Origin: Calditrichota bacterium
GTDB taxonomy: Bacteria; Zhuqueibacterota; Zhuqueibacteria; Zhuqueibacterales; Geothermadaptataceae
Direction of reading: 5' to 3'
Assembly: GCA_008501765.1 (NCBI GenBank)
Contig: QQUE01000002.1
Location: forward strand, 1,176,336 to 1,240,335
DNA: 64,000 bases
Part shown: positions 34,188-43,969 of the stretch, in pieces
How positions within the stretch are numbered: the first letter of the stretch is position 1
How the letters are laid out: each line of letters starts with the position of its first letter
Notes under the pieces: model-generated
Seen by the model: only the letters and a program-made list of their open reading frames with translations
Databases searched by the model: none
What the model was told of the DNA's origin: nothing
Made by a program: the position numbers and the translations under genes

Positions 34188-35540
34188 ATGTTTAATTTTT
34201 TGAGTCACGGCAATAAAACCTTCGACCGCGGTGTGCACCCGGGTGATTTTAAAGAACAGACGCGTACCCTGCCCATCGAACGCATGCCACTGGTGGATGA
34301 ATATATTTTACCGCTGAGCCAACATCTTGGCGGGCCTTCCAAAGCGGTCGTTAGCGTTGGAGAAAAAGTAATTCGCGGCCAATTGATCGCCGAACCGGCT
34401 GGCTTTGTATCGGCGGCGTTGCACGCCTCCGTCACCGGGACTGTTATCGCCATCGAACCGAGGCCACATCCATCCGGGCGGTTTGTCGAATCAATCGTGA
34501 TTAAAAGAGATCCTTATTCAGCGCAGCGGCTGTTTGATGAGCATGCCACAGATTGGAAAAAAATGGAACCCGCTGAATTGTTGCGCGCCATTCAACAGGG
34601 TGGATTTGTCGGTCTCGGCGGTGCTGCTTTTCCGACTCACGTTAAATTGAGCGTGCCACCGGGCAAAAAAGTTGATTTTTTTATGATAAATGCGGCGGAG
34701 TGTGAGCCCTATTTGACCAGTGATCACCGTGTTATGCTCGAACAGCCCGAGGCTATTTTTCTCGGCATTCGCATCTGCATGAAAATTCTCGGAGCAAAAC
34801 GGGCTTATCTCGGTGCGGAAATCAACAAGCTGGATGCGCTGGCGCAACTGCAAAGCCAAATTCCTGCCGATTTGCCCTGTGAGATTGTGCCCCTGGAAAC
34901 GAAGTATCCACAGGGTGCTGAAAAAATGCTCACCGAGGCAGTTTTGAAAAGAGAAATCCCCAGCGGCAAATTACCGATCGATATTCAGGTTGTGGTCAAC
35001 AATGTCGGTACTGTGGCAGCGATCGGCGATTTATTCCGCTATAATCAGCCGGTTATTGAACGCGTCGTGACGATGACAGGCCCTGGCATTCAAAATCCAC
35101 GCAACTTGCTCATTCCAATCGGCACAAAACTGACGGAAGTCATCGAATTTTGTGGTGGCATGAAAGAAGATGTGCGGCAAATATTGTTCGGCGGTCCGAT
35201 GATGGGCAATGCGGTGCGCTCCACCGACGTTCCAATCACCAAAGGCACCTCCGGCGTGGTTTTTTTCACCGAAGACGAGATGGTTTCGACGAAAGAATAC
35301 CCCTGCATTCGCTGCATGCGCTGCGTCGACGCCTGCCCGGTTTATCTAAACCCAACCCAACTTGGCGCACTCGCCCGCGCCGGCCATTATGATGATATGA
35401 TGGATTTAAATATCATGGATTGCATGGAATGCGGTTCCTGCTCTTATGCCTGCCCCTCCAATATTCCACTGGTACAAAGTTTTCGTGTCGGTAAAGCGCT
35501 GTTGCGCGAAAAGATGGCGCGGGAACGCGCGGAAGGGTAA
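34188..35540 (+). CDS. rnfC: RnfC-like NADH-binding iron-sulfur protein
   Basis: 450 residues. The N-terminal barrel/SLBB-like and flavin/NADH fold carries GVHPGDFKEQT, GLGGAAFPTHVKL (about 145) and NAAECEPYLTSDHR. Two 4Fe-4S motifs follow: CIRCMRCVDACPVY (about 373) and CMECGSCSYACPSN (about 412). In Rnf complexes this subunit docks NAD(H) and passes electrons to RnfB. Here it is the last gene of the kor operon, 49 bases after the PFOR-like gene, and no rnfD, G, E or A follows. It may therefore serve a soluble NADH/ferredoxin-coupled oxoacid oxidoreductase, or the rest of the complex is elsewhere. The last 90 bases of the gene are duplicated beyond the fic gene. Confidence 0.92.
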   Translation: MFNFLSHGNKTFDRGVHPGDFKEQTRTLPIERMPLVDEYILPLSQHLGGPSKAVVSVGEKVIRGQLIAEPAGFVSAALHASVTGTVIAIEPRPHPSGRFVESIVIKRDPYSAQRLFDEHATDWKKMEPAELLRAIQQGGFVGLGGAAFPTHVKLSVPPGKKVDFFMINAAECEPYLTSDHRVMLEQPEAIFLGIRICMKILGAKRAYLGAEINKLDALAQLQSQIPADLPCEIVPLETKYPQGAEKMLTEAVLKREIPSGKLPIDIQVVVNNVGTVAAIGDLFRYNQPVIERVVTMTGPGIQNPRNLLIPIGTKLTEVIEFCGGMKEDVRQILFGGPMMGNAVRSTDVPITKGTSGVVFFTEDEMVSTKEYPCIRCMRCVDACPVYLNPTQLGALARAGHYDDMMDLNIMDCMECGSCSYACPSNIPLVQSFRVGKALLREKMARERAEG

Positions 35541-35550
35541 TTATTAGAAT

Positions 35551-36693
35551 TTAATCATTTAGAGGAAGGAAATTTTTCTTTCCCAGAATTTCGATAATAC
35601 TTCGCAATAGATAATTATTGTCGAATCGGATAAGATATTTTCTCGCACTATTCTCTGCAGGTGAAATCATTTTCTTTGCTTTAAGTCGTCCAAGTGACCG
35701 GGATCTTTCTGTGTGCGCCTTCCCCGGAAAAATATATGCAATATCAGCTGACATAAATATTTGCTTTTTTATTGCTACCTTCAATATTTTTTCTTCTTGC
35801 TCGGTAATGGTTTCTTTCTTCTTTGCCAAAGAGACAGCAGGTGAGAGAATATTGTCGTGTAGAAAATTGTAATCTAAGAGTTTGTCTATTTTCTCGATCT
35901 CATTTTTTAATCCCGAGAGCACATATTCACTCCAAGATAAAAGTCCATTTTTCGTGCCTGAATCAGCAAGGGCAAGTGCAGCATAATATTGATTACGATC
36001 ATTGCAAAAAATTGCCGTTGGGTTGAGAATGCGTCCGAGATTTACAGTAAAACCTTGTTTCACAAGCATAGCATAGGTCAGCAATCGAACTGTCCTGCCA
36101 TTTCCGTTGTCGAAAGGATGAATCCAGGAAAAACGGTGGTGAGCAATTGCTGTTTTTAAAAGATCATATTTTTCTGAGTGTTTTGTATTAATAAAATCAT
36201 AAAGCTCATTCATATAATCCTGCACTTGTGCTGGATCTGGTGGTTTATGCATCGAACCAGTAATTTTTAAGTTTGTCTGCCTGTATTCACCCGGATGTTT
36301 GCTCCCTTCGCGGACTAAATTCTTTACGACTCTCTTGTGCAATTCACTTATAAATGCTCTGTTTACCAAATTTTCTGAAATATTTTCATCAATGAATTGT
36401 ATCGCTTGTTCTGCATTCAAAATCTCCCGAATATTTTCATTTTTTATTCCGGATTGATCGAATTTGGTTTCAATATATTCTGCGATTGTGGTATGATTTC
36501 CTTCAATTCGGGCTGATCCAATACTTTCAAGCATCTGGAAAATATGCTTTAATTGAAAAAATATTTGGGGATGGGTAGTTCCAGTAAGGTGTTTTTTTCT
36601 CAGATGATCCAGATCAATAATTAAATCTGTTAAATTTGATCCAAAATCAGGGTCCAGAAGCTTTAAATCAAAATGTTTAAATGTAGCATTCAT
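35551..36693 (-). CDS. Fic family protein (probable adenylyltransferase with N-terminal inhibitory helix)
   Basis: 380 residues, predicted to transfer AMP to a hydroxyl side chain of a target protein. The inhibitory motif (S/T)xxxE(G/N) is present before the Fic fold as Ser60-Ala-Arg-Ile-Glu64-Gly65. The catalytic motif HPFDNGNGRTVR starts at His192, complete with the Arg that pairs with the inhibitory Glu. A flap region GEYRQTNLKITG (about 135-146) and a C-terminal winged-helix-like part (about 290-375) follow. The gene is AT-rich compared with its neighbours, oriented opposite to the rnf operon, and framed by a repeat of the rnfC 3' end. I infer horizontal arrival. The start has no clear ribosome site. 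Without a visible antitoxin partner it is more likely a self-inhibited Fic than a toxin-antitoxin pair. Confidence 0.9.
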   Translation of the reverse strand: MNATFKHFDLKLLDPDFGSNLTDLIIDLDHLRKKHLTGTTHPQIFFQLKHIFQMLESIGSARIEGNHTTIAEYIETKFDQSGIKNENIREILNAEQAIQFIDENISENLVNRAFISELHKRVVKNLVREGSKHPGEYRQTNLKITGSMHKPPDPAQVQDYMNELYDFINTKHSEKYDLLKTAIAHHRFSWIHPFDNGNGRTVRLLTYAMLVKQGFTVNLGRILNPTAIFCNDRNQYYAALALADSGTKNGLLSWSEYVLSGLKNEIEKIDKLLDYNFLHDNILSPAVSLAKKKETITEQEEKILKVAIKKQIFMSADIAYIFPGKAHTERSRSLGRLKAKKMISPAENSARKYLIRFDNNYLLRSIIEILGKKNFLPLND

Positions 36694-36874
36694 AGTTTTA
36701 ATATGTAATAGTTTATGTTGCTAACTTATTTAATTTTAAATAGTTTTTACGATAGATATTTTAAACATTATGTAGCAAAAGCACAAGTGAAAAAGTAGCA
36801 TCCAGCTCTTACTAATAAATATTTAAGGGGCAGATTTTTTTAAGATTGCCCCCCGCATGTACTGTGTTGGCAAC

Positions 36875-36963
36875 TGCCCTCCAATATTCCCCTGGTACAA
36901 AGTTTTCGTGTCGGCAAAGCGCTGTTGCGTGAAAAGATGGCGCGGGAACGCGCGGAAAGATAG
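36875..36963 (+). pseudogene. Duplicated 3' end of rnfC (remnant)
   Basis: This 89-base stretch repeats the end of rnfC (35451-35540) including the stop codon. The changes are mostly silent third-position ones (CCA/CCC, GGT/GGC, CGC/CGT), plus one missing base at the left end and a changed last codon and stop (TAA to TAG). Silent changes suggest the two copies diverged while both were coding, as when an insertion brings its own version of a target gene's end. No integrase is present. The rest of the 36694-37194 gap shows no gene. Confidence 0.85.
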
Positions 36964-37194
36964 GATGTTTTTAAGCGTTTGGGGAATTCAGGTCAACAGC
37001 CATTATATGAAGGACGCTCGGCAGAAATTGTCCAAATATTAGAAATCACCGTGTACCCGGCAATCGCCTGCAAAATTCATCGTATGAAATTTCTAACATT
37101 GTCTTCGTTTTATAATTCATTCAAACTGGACTCGTTCAACTTGAACGTATAGGGTTCATTCGACTGATCTTCAATGCTATTTCAACCTGGCAAC

Positions 37195-39162
37195 TCATAC
37201 CTTTTCCTGCTGAGTCAATGTTCGAAAAGATGCAAGTTGCTCAGCGTCGCCCATCACCGCTAATAAATCTCCACTGTCAAAACGGTAGTTCGCATCAGGA
37301 TTTGGTGTTAAATTCCCATCACGCATCACCCCTACAACAGAAACACCGGTTTTGTTGCGAATAGCCAGATCCTTTAAAGTTTTACCAATGAGCGGGCTGT
37401 CTTTTTCCAGACAGATCCAGTTTAATTCCAACAGGTTTATTGCATTTTGTAGTTGTTTTAGCATTCCATAGTTGCTTTGCTTCTGGTAAAGCGGCATATA
37501 CAGCTCCTTACGGACAGCGTCGGTATATCGATGAATCTCGGTGGCGGCAATATTCAGATGTAACAATGCCTGGCGAGTTATTTCGAGGCTGGCCTCAAAT
37601 TCCGGTTGAACAGCTTCGTACACGCCCAGATCGTGGAGCGTTTTCATTTGTTCGACCCCTTCAGCTCTGGCCACTATGTGGAGTTGTGGATGCATTCGTC
37701 GTACTTGATTGACCATCGTTTGGGTTGTAACGATGGCTGGAACTGTACTGAGCAAGAGACGCGCACCTTCAACTTTGGCCGCCTTTAGAACCACTTCCTG
37801 GCTGGCATCTCCAAAGATTACGGGATATTTGGCTGTTTTAGCCTGTTCAACCCTGCGATAATCCAATTCTATCAGTACAAAATCCAGTTTTAAGCTATGT
37901 AAAACCTGAGCAACATAGTGGCCAATTCTTCCTGCCCCGGCAATAATAACATGATTCTGTAATCCTGCTTTGGGGAGATTATCAGCCTGAGGATGTTCGT
38001 GTTTGAACCAGCGTCTGCGAAGTGCATAAAGCGGCGCACTCAAGCCGGAAACGAGAGGCGTGAAAACCATCGTTATAATGGCAACATTGAGAACCAATGA
38101 ATAGAGGTCCCTGTCGATTGAATTTGTGCTCAGTCCGACACGAGCAAGAACAAACGAGAATTCCCCGACCTGAAAAAGTCCCAGGCTGAGGGCCAAGGGC
38201 ACCACGTTGCGATAGTGAAACAGCGGAGCCAGCGCTCCAAAGATAAGCGCTTTCCCGGCGGAAATTAAAAACACAACAAGAAGCACGGTTTTCCAATTGG
38301 CCAACAAAAAGGCCGGATCGAACAACATGCCCACCGAGACGAAAAACAGGAGAACAAACAAATCCCGCACAGGGATAATGTCGCTCAAAGCCTGATGGCC
38401 ATAATCTGACTCACTCAAAACCATGCCCGCAACGAAGGCGCCGAAGGCAAACGACAATCCAAATAAGTAGGTTGCGTAACCAATTCCCAAACCGATTGCG
38501 GTGACTGCCAAAAGAAACAATTCCCGTGAATTCCCGCCGGCGATATAAGCCAAAAGGCGAGGAAGAACACGGGTGCCAAGAAATATCATAACAACGAGAA
38601 AGACAGTTGCACGCAATGCGGCCAGTCCCAGGAGTGTCAGTCCACTATCCGGGTTGCTCAACTGCGGCAAAATGATCATCATGGGGACGATTGCCAAATC
38701 CTGAACAAGCAGCATTCCGATCATTACCCGGCTGGAAAGTGTGCCAAGCCGGCCCTGATTCATCAGAGTTTTCAAGGTCACCATGGTACTCGATAGCGAG
38801 AATAAAGCGCCAAGCCAGAGTGAAGGTATTAATTCCAAACCCAGGTAGTGTCCGATGGCGACACCGTAAGCGATAGTAAGAAAAATTTGTATAGGTGTGC
38901 CAATTAGTGCGATCTTGCGAACAGGTTTTAATTCTTTGAATGAAAACTCCAGCCCTAGTGCAAAAAGTAAAAGTGCGACGCCGATTTCTGCAAGGAGTTC
39001 AATATTGTGGACTTCTGTGATCGGTACCACTCCGCTATAGGGACCAACCAATACCCCGGCCAGAATGTAGCCTAATATGAGTGGTTGTTTTAGTTTCTGG
39101 GCCAGTACCCCACCAATTAAGCCTGCAACTACAATGATTGAAAGGTCAGCAGCTATTCCCAT
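37195..39162 (-). CDS. Monovalent cation:proton antiporter, KefB/CPA2 type with TrkA domains
   Basis: 655 residues in the inner membrane. About 1-385 is a 12-13 helix Na+/H+-exchanger domain with [54 protein letters not shown] and [14 protein letters not shown] TrkA-N Rossmann domain (about 400-520) has [15 protein letters not shown] and a basic second strand ([11 protein letters not shown]), followed by [12 protein letters not shown] TrkA-C domain closes the protein (about 565-650: [24 protein letters not shown]). Such proteins exchange K+ or Na+ for H+, gated by a nucleotide or thiol-conjugate ligand. It is transcribed leftward, and a remnant of another antiporter (nhaA) lies just upstream. 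Confidence 0.93.
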   Translation of the reverse strand: MGIAADLSIIVVAGLIGGVLAQKLKQPLILGYILAGVLVGPYSGVVPITEVHNIELLAEIGVALLLFALGLEFSFKELKPVRKIALIGTPIQIFLTIAYGVAIGHYLGLELIPSLWLGALFSLSSTMVTLKTLMNQGRLGTLSSRVMIGMLLVQDLAIVPMMIILPQLSNPDSGLTLLGLAALRATVFLVVMIFLGTRVLPRLLAYIAGGNSRELFLLAVTAIGLGIGYATYLFGLSFAFGAFVAGMVLSESDYGHQALSDIIPVRDLFVLLFFVSVGMLFDPAFLLANWKTVLLVVFLISAGKALIFGALAPLFHYRNVVPLALSLGLFQVGEFSFVLARVGLSTNSIDRDLYSLVLNVAIITMVFTPLVSGLSAPLYALRRRWFKHEHPQADNLPKAGLQNHVIIAGAGRIGHYVAQVLHSLKLDFVLIELDYRRVEQAKTAKYPVIFGDASQEVVLKAAKVEGARLLLSTVPAIVTTQTMVNQVRRMHPQLHIVARAEGVEQMKTLHDLGVYEAVQPEFEASLEITRQALLHLNIAATEIHRYTDAVRKELYMPLYQKQSNYGMLKQLQNAINLLELNWICLEKDSPLIGKTLKDLAIRNKTGVSVVGVMRDGNLTPNPDANYRFDSGDLLAVMGDAEQLASFRTLTQQEKV

Positions 39163-39198
39163 AATTTATATTTCAGTTTCCACGTTAAATTGTTTAAT

Positions 39199-39456
39199 TC
39201 AACCGGTTGGTTGAATTTTATTATCAGAACCCAAAGAAAATCTTAAAACATAATACCCTAAAACACCCGAGAGAATTGAACCTAAAATGATGCCAAGACG
39301 CTCGTCAAACAACAGATTCACGCCCGTTTCTTCGAAGGCGAGAGAGCCGATGAATAAACTCATCGTAAAACCAACGCCGCATAAAACGGATGTGCCGTAA
39401 AGTGATAACCAAGATACGCCCGGCGGCATATCAGCAAAATTGTGTTTAAGTGACAA
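39199..39456 (-). pseudogene. nhaA: C-terminal remnant of Na+/H+ antiporter NhaA
   Basis: Only about 85 residues remain: PPGVSWLSLYG, then CGVGFTMSLFIGSLAF and RLGIILGSILSGVLGYYVLRF, which correspond to the last two or three helices of NhaA (full length about 380-390). The upstream sequence on the same strand shows no further NhaA frame before the secreted-protein gene at 39573, so the 5' three quarters are lost. The Asp-Asp transport motif is therefore absent and the fragment cannot transport by itself. Confidence 0.85.
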
Positions 39457-39572
39457 ACGCCATATTTATGTACTTTTCTTTTTTCAACGCGAAAAAAATG
39501 AGTATACATAACTTACTTAAAAAAAAGACAAATTCCCATGTAATAACCTGTTTTTTTTACTTGTAAATTCCA

Positions 39573-42296
39573 TTATTTGAGCAGCAAAAATTTCTTGGTA
39601 CTGCTGAATTTGCCAGCACTTAATTTGTAAAAATAAACGCCGCTTGCCAAATCGCTGCCGTCAAAAGTGATACTGTGCAAGCCGGCGGCTCTGTTTTCGT
39701 TTATTAAAGTTTTTATTTCATGTCCAAGATTATTGAAAATATTCAGTGTGACAAAAGCGTCCTGCGGCAGATTAAATTTAATCGTCGTCACCGGATTAAA
39801 GGGATTGGGATAGTTTTGCTCCAGCCTGAATGTTCCAGCGATCTGTTCCGTTTGTGCATCGACACCGGTTGAATGCTCTTCGACAAGCTGAAAACGCACG
39901 GCATCGGTGCGGATTACCACACCCGTGGTGCTGTTGCCGGTGTCTTTTATCCAAAGCTCAATTTCTTTATTTGCCGGAAGGGCCGAAGTACCAATCGTTA
40001 CCCAATCACCACTGCCATTATTTTGATTTACATGAAAGGACCCGTGCAGCTCACTGTCGAATATTATTTCATACAGAGCGTCATCGGTGGAGTTTACGGT
40101 ACTGGGCACAATTTGCAGAATGTCGTAGGTGCCGCTTTTCTTCAGGGTTGTGTAAAATCGAGCTGAAGCAAGAGGGGTTTCGTTCAGATGGGCGTAGCGG
40201 CTGGTTGGGCCGTAAATAGTGGCCACACTGGTTCTCCAATCGCCAAATTCCTCATAATTCTCGCGGTCTTCATTATCGATCGTACAAAAATAGAGCTTCA
40301 CATCTGCTGATACCCTCAATGTTATTAGCGAGTCGACCGGGTCATCAGAATAAATTTCTAAAAGATCTGTTTGCATCCCCATTTCCTGAGAAATAAAGGT
40401 CAGTGGCAGGGCGATACTGGACATCGGCGGGATGGTAAATGGCACGGGGAAGTCTATGAAAATTAAATCTTTAAAAGTACGGAGTTCGGAAATCTGTAAT
40501 TCATCTATACCGGTATTTGATATTTCCAGCACATAGTGTAGCGAATCCTCGACACTCACTGCGCCCAATTCGATCACACTTTTTTTGATCTCGATATCCC
40601 GGCCACGGACAAGCGGCGTGATTTTGAGCACATCCGCGACAAGTTGTTTGCCTGCCTGATTTTTGCCGGCAGCAGACATTTCCACGTTGATTTCGCTTCC
40701 GGATTCGGCATCCACGGTCGAAAGAAAAATCCATTTTTTTGCTGGCAAAACCTCCGATGTAATTATTGTATCCAAAGGCATGTGATTATTGGAAATTAGG
40801 AACCGCAGTTCATTTGCCCGGTTGGATACGTCCGGAAATTGTATAAAAACATTATAATACCTTGATTGTGGAACCGGGTAATTCCACGAAACCTGCGCCG
40901 AATCATTGGCTGCTAAAGTAATTATTCGCGAATCCGTGCCCCAGGAATAAGTCGAAGAATTGTTCCAGTCGCCCTGCAATTCCGCGTACCCCGCATCCAC
41001 ATTATCGATAAAAACATCGTCGGGCAGGTAGGAGATAAATTTCATTGCCTGATTTCCCATTGTATCGCAGACAGTTACTCCCGCTTTGGCTAATGTCTTT
41101 AACGGAACAGAATTCCGGGTTTGCCATTGATTCGCACCTGTTTGCTCGCATTCGAGCACTAAATATTGTTCGTATATATTTTTGATGGCGACAAAGGGTT
41201 GCTGTTGAAAAATGGTTTCGTCGGATTCAATATTAAAGTAGACCGCATCCCCCAAAACAGCATCTGAAAACTGCACTTCGGGGGCTGCAAAATCTTCGTT
41301 ATTTCGCCACAATTGCATCGCCTCGATGGCAGTGCAATACTGGAATTTCACCTCAGGATAAAGTGCTGCTTTAGCATGCGCCAGGCTGTCGATCATCTGC
41401 ATATTTTCCGGAAAATCAGCTTCCGGAAGGTGAGCCCAAAAGCAGGCGACCTGATCGGTTCCCTGCTCTGCTGCGGCAAAAATGGATTCCATTATTCCGG
41501 GAATACGCGCCGCCCTTTGGAATGAAACCGAGCGCAGTTGCCAACCCGGGCCATCACCGGGAATCTGGTAGTTTTCCGTGGATGGATGGTAGGGGATAAA
41601 AGTTGATGGTGCCTCTGACCAGTCGAAAAGATTATTGATGGGTTCTAAATCTTCTGTGCGTTTCCCCGGATAATCGTTATGCATACTGTATGGCAGCACC
41701 CGTTCATCGAGGTAACGCTGCCAGTCGTTATCCATATAATGCCAGCCGCTGCGAAAGGAAACCGGAAACACCTTTTCTTCGAGAAGAAACTGGGCCAGGG
41801 TAACTTTAAAATCATCCAAAGATTCCAAAAAAGACTTGGCCTGATTCCAATAATAAGTGCCATCCTGATCGTAGTCTGACCACAAAAATGTGTGATAGTG
41901 CAAGGAAAGTTCATCCCCGGTGGCCAGGACATTTTCACCGTGATATTTTTTCATTAAATACAAAGTCATGATATTGGGAACCGGGACATTGGTATTCGTG
42001 GCATAGCGAAAAATATTACCTGCCATCATCCACCAGGTCATTTTCATTGGCTGCCCGAAGGAATCAAGTAAATCCGCCCGAAAAGCCGGATCCATCACAG
42101 TGTAGGCATTTCGCAATGGATCTGTGTAAAGCGATTGGTCGTAGGTATTGTTGTATTGGGCAACGTCCATCCGGGACCAGATGGCGGTGTCCGATCCGAT
42201 GACGAGATAGACTTTTCCGCCTGAAAAGACATTGCGCGAAAAACTAAAGAGCAGAACGGATAATAAAAATAATCTGAATAAGGTATGTTTGTGCAA
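39573..42296 (-). CDS. Secreted multidomain protein with polysaccharide-deacetylase-like and golvesin-like domains and a type-IX-type tail
   Basis: 907 residues, starting at a TTG codon with AAAGG upstream. A signal peptide (about 1-25) is followed by a region (about 60-330) with the pattern of NodB-like/polysaccharide-deacetylase barrels: a His pair in LSLHYHTFLWSDYDQDG, FRSGWHYMDND, and FWAHLPEADFPENMQ. The assignment is tentative. Two beta domains resembling golvesin carbohydrate-surface modules follow (about 430-550 and 650-780), separated by a choice-of-anchor-like Ig segment (about 560-640). The last about 85 residues are the FlgD-like sorting tail (LEQNYPNPFNPVTTIKF ... KKFLLLK). I infer an extracellular, surface-attached enzyme acting on a polysaccharide. 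The downstream gene's tail is nearly the same. Confidence 0.7.
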   Translation of the reverse strand: MHKHTLFRLFLLSVLLFSFSRNVFSGGKVYLVIGSDTAIWSRMDVAQYNNTYDQSLYTDPLRNAYTVMDPAFRADLLDSFGQPMKMTWWMMAGNIFRYATNTNVPVPNIMTLYLMKKYHGENVLATGDELSLHYHTFLWSDYDQDGTYYWNQAKSFLESLDDFKVTLAQFLLEEKVFPVSFRSGWHYMDNDWQRYLDERVLPYSMHNDYPGKRTEDLEPINNLFDWSEAPSTFIPYHPSTENYQIPGDGPGWQLRSVSFQRAARIPGIMESIFAAAEQGTDQVACFWAHLPEADFPENMQMIDSLAHAKAALYPEVKFQYCTAIEAMQLWRNNEDFAAPEVQFSDAVLGDAVYFNIESDETIFQQQPFVAIKNIYEQYLVLECEQTGANQWQTRNSVPLKTLAKAGVTVCDTMGNQAMKFISYLPDDVFIDNVDAGYAELQGDWNNSSTYSWGTDSRIITLAANDSAQVSWNYPVPQSRYYNVFIQFPDVSNRANELRFLISNNHMPLDTIITSEVLPAKKWIFLSTVDAESGSEINVEMSAAGKNQAGKQLVADVLKITPLVRGRDIEIKKSVIELGAVSVEDSLHYVLEISNTGIDELQISELRTFKDLIFIDFPVPFTIPPMSSIALPLTFISQEMGMQTDLLEIYSDDPVDSLITLRVSADVKLYFCTIDNEDRENYEEFGDWRTSVATIYGPTSRYAHLNETPLASARFYTTLKKSGTYDILQIVPSTVNSTDDALYEIIFDSELHGSFHVNQNNGSGDWVTIGTSALPANKEIELWIKDTGNSTTGVVIRTDAVRFQLVEEHSTGVDAQTEQIAGTFRLEQNYPNPFNPVTTIKFNLPQDAFVTLNIFNNLGHEIKTLINENRAAGLHSITFDGSDLASGVYFYKLSAGKFSSTKKFLLLK

Positions 42297-42444
42297 AATG
42301 TAAACCTTTATTTTGGTGGCACGTCATTCAGTGCCAAATCGTTAAAGTTTTTTTTAGCTTTATTTTGTGAATCGCCATTCAGGCTAAGACTTTTTCTGAA
42401 TAATTTATCGGGGAGAGCGGCTAATTGAAGCCGCTCAAAGATTC

Positions 42445-43887
42445 CTATTTCAACAACAAAAATTTCTTTGTGCTACTAAACTTGCCGGCGGTGATTTTAT
42501 AAAAATAAAGTCCGCTCGCAAAATCACGGCCATCAAAATTTATGCTATGCAAACCATGGGCTCTCTTTTCATTTAATAGAACGGCAATTTCATGCCCCAA
42601 TTTGTCATAAATTTTTAGGGTTACAAATTCATCCATTGGAAGATTAAACTTGATCGTGGTCACCGGATTGAAAGGATTGGGATAATTTTGCATCAGCTCG
42701 AATTCGTGGGGTAATTCATTGTTTGTCGCTTCGACACTGGTTTCAACATTGCCAAAAACCACGATTTTCGGCCCTGCGATGGCGTAGAGCCGGTGGTTAA
42801 CTACAATCGGTTGATAGCGGTAATCCTCAGAATTGTCAAAAAACAGTTGTGCGCCATTTTCGATGTTATATCCGTATAAAGTTTTTTCCGGAAACGGAAC
42901 CACGTAGACGACGCCGTTCGCGATAACCGGGGCGAATACAAATTCCCCAATAAAAGTGCGCTCCCACAGGAATGCGCCGGTTGCTTTGTTGAGCGTTACT
43001 ATCTGTCCATTTTTATCCGCATTGCTGCGAATATTAAAACAGAGCTTGCTGTCGGAAATAGCCAGTCCGTTTTGGTTGCCGATTTGCAGAGTCACCCCCG
43101 GCCGGTGATAGAACCAGTTGACTTCGCGGGTGGATTTATTAAATGAAAACATGGTATCATTGGAAAAAGTATAAAAATTGAGCTCATCAATAGCGATTGC
43201 TCCGGAACTACTCTGAGAAGTGGCGCGTTCCCAAACCAGGGTTCCATCATTTTTATCGTAAATTTGGATTTTCAGATTCCCGACAATATAGACCTGCGAT
43301 TCATCAACTGCCGGGGTTGCTTGCAGCTGAATTTTTTTTGACCAGACGGTTGCACCGTCGGTTATTCTTAGACAATAGAGGCTGTCGCCTAAAATATAGG
43401 CGTTGGGCGCATCGAGGATTATATTTTTTGTGAACAGCGGTCCGATCGGTTTGTGCCATTTTTGTTCTCCGGTTTCTCGATCCAGCGCATAGAGACCGAG
43501 TCCCAATTGGCCACCGGCAAAAATCAGAGAATCTGTTTGAGCACAGGTAAAATTCATCGCCGCCTGGGTGTTCGGAATCTGAAAAGTCCATAAAGTATCA
43601 CCTGTTTGAATATCAAATACTTCCAGAGTGTTTGGCGTATTTTGAGCCGCAACACTCAGTATATTATCGACTAAGGCGAGGTCACCGATATGCGTCCCGT
43701 TGGATTTGAGACTCATTTTTGTTTTAATTTCCAGCGGTGGCAACAGAACAGTTTCCTCGGAGGCCCAGGATGTTCGTTCTTTGCATTTGTTGAGCATGGG
43801 CCAATCTTGAGCGATGCTTGAATTTTCTACACAAAAACAGAAGGCGGCGACGGCAATTGAAATTTTAGCTGTACATTTTAACTTCAT
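42445..43887 (-). CDS. Secreted PQQ-like beta-propeller protein with type-IX-type tail
   Basis: 480 residues with a signal peptide (about 1-26). About 60-385 consists of seven or so PQQ-type blades with the recurring 'G.lyalD..tG...W' pattern (IFAGGQLGLGLYALDRETGEQKWHKPI, VYIVGNLKIQIYDKNDGTLVWERA, KLCFNIRS...LNKATGAFLWER). The Trp docking pattern is typical of protein-binding propellers rather than of quinoprotein dehydrogenases; no cofactor residues stand out. The C-terminal 85 residues (LMQNYPNPFNPVTTIKFNL ... FSSTKKFLLLK) match the tail of the preceding chromosomal gene almost residue for residue. AGGATAAAT precedes the ATG. Probably outer-surface or extracellular. Confidence 0.82.
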   Translation of the reverse strand: MKLKCTAKISIAVAAFCFCVENSSIAQDWPMLNKCKERTSWASEETVLLPPLEIKTKMSLKSNGTHIGDLALVDNILSVAAQNTPNTLEVFDIQTGDTLWTFQIPNTQAAMNFTCAQTDSLIFAGGQLGLGLYALDRETGEQKWHKPIGPLFTKNIILDAPNAYILGDSLYCLRITDGATVWSKKIQLQATPAVDESQVYIVGNLKIQIYDKNDGTLVWERATSQSSSGAIAIDELNFYTFSNDTMFSFNKSTREVNWFYHRPGVTLQIGNQNGLAISDSKLCFNIRSNADKNGQIVTLNKATGAFLWERTFIGEFVFAPVIANGVVYVVPFPEKTLYGYNIENGAQLFFDNSEDYRYQPIVVNHRLYAIAGPKIVVFGNVETSVEATNNELPHEFELMQNYPNPFNPVTTIKFNLPMDEFVTLKIYDKLGHEIAVLLNEKRAHGLHSINFDGRDFASGLYFYKITAGKFSSTKKFLLLK

Positions 43888-43969
43888 ATTTATCCTGCCT
43901 TTCTAGATGAACGGGGAGAAGATGAGTTTTGTAGATTCAGATCAATAGTGCATTAAATATTGAGTTGGA

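Noticed and set aside
35551-36693. Fic toxin-antitoxin pair
   Set aside because: The inhibitory helix is within the same protein and no small antitoxin frame precedes the gene.
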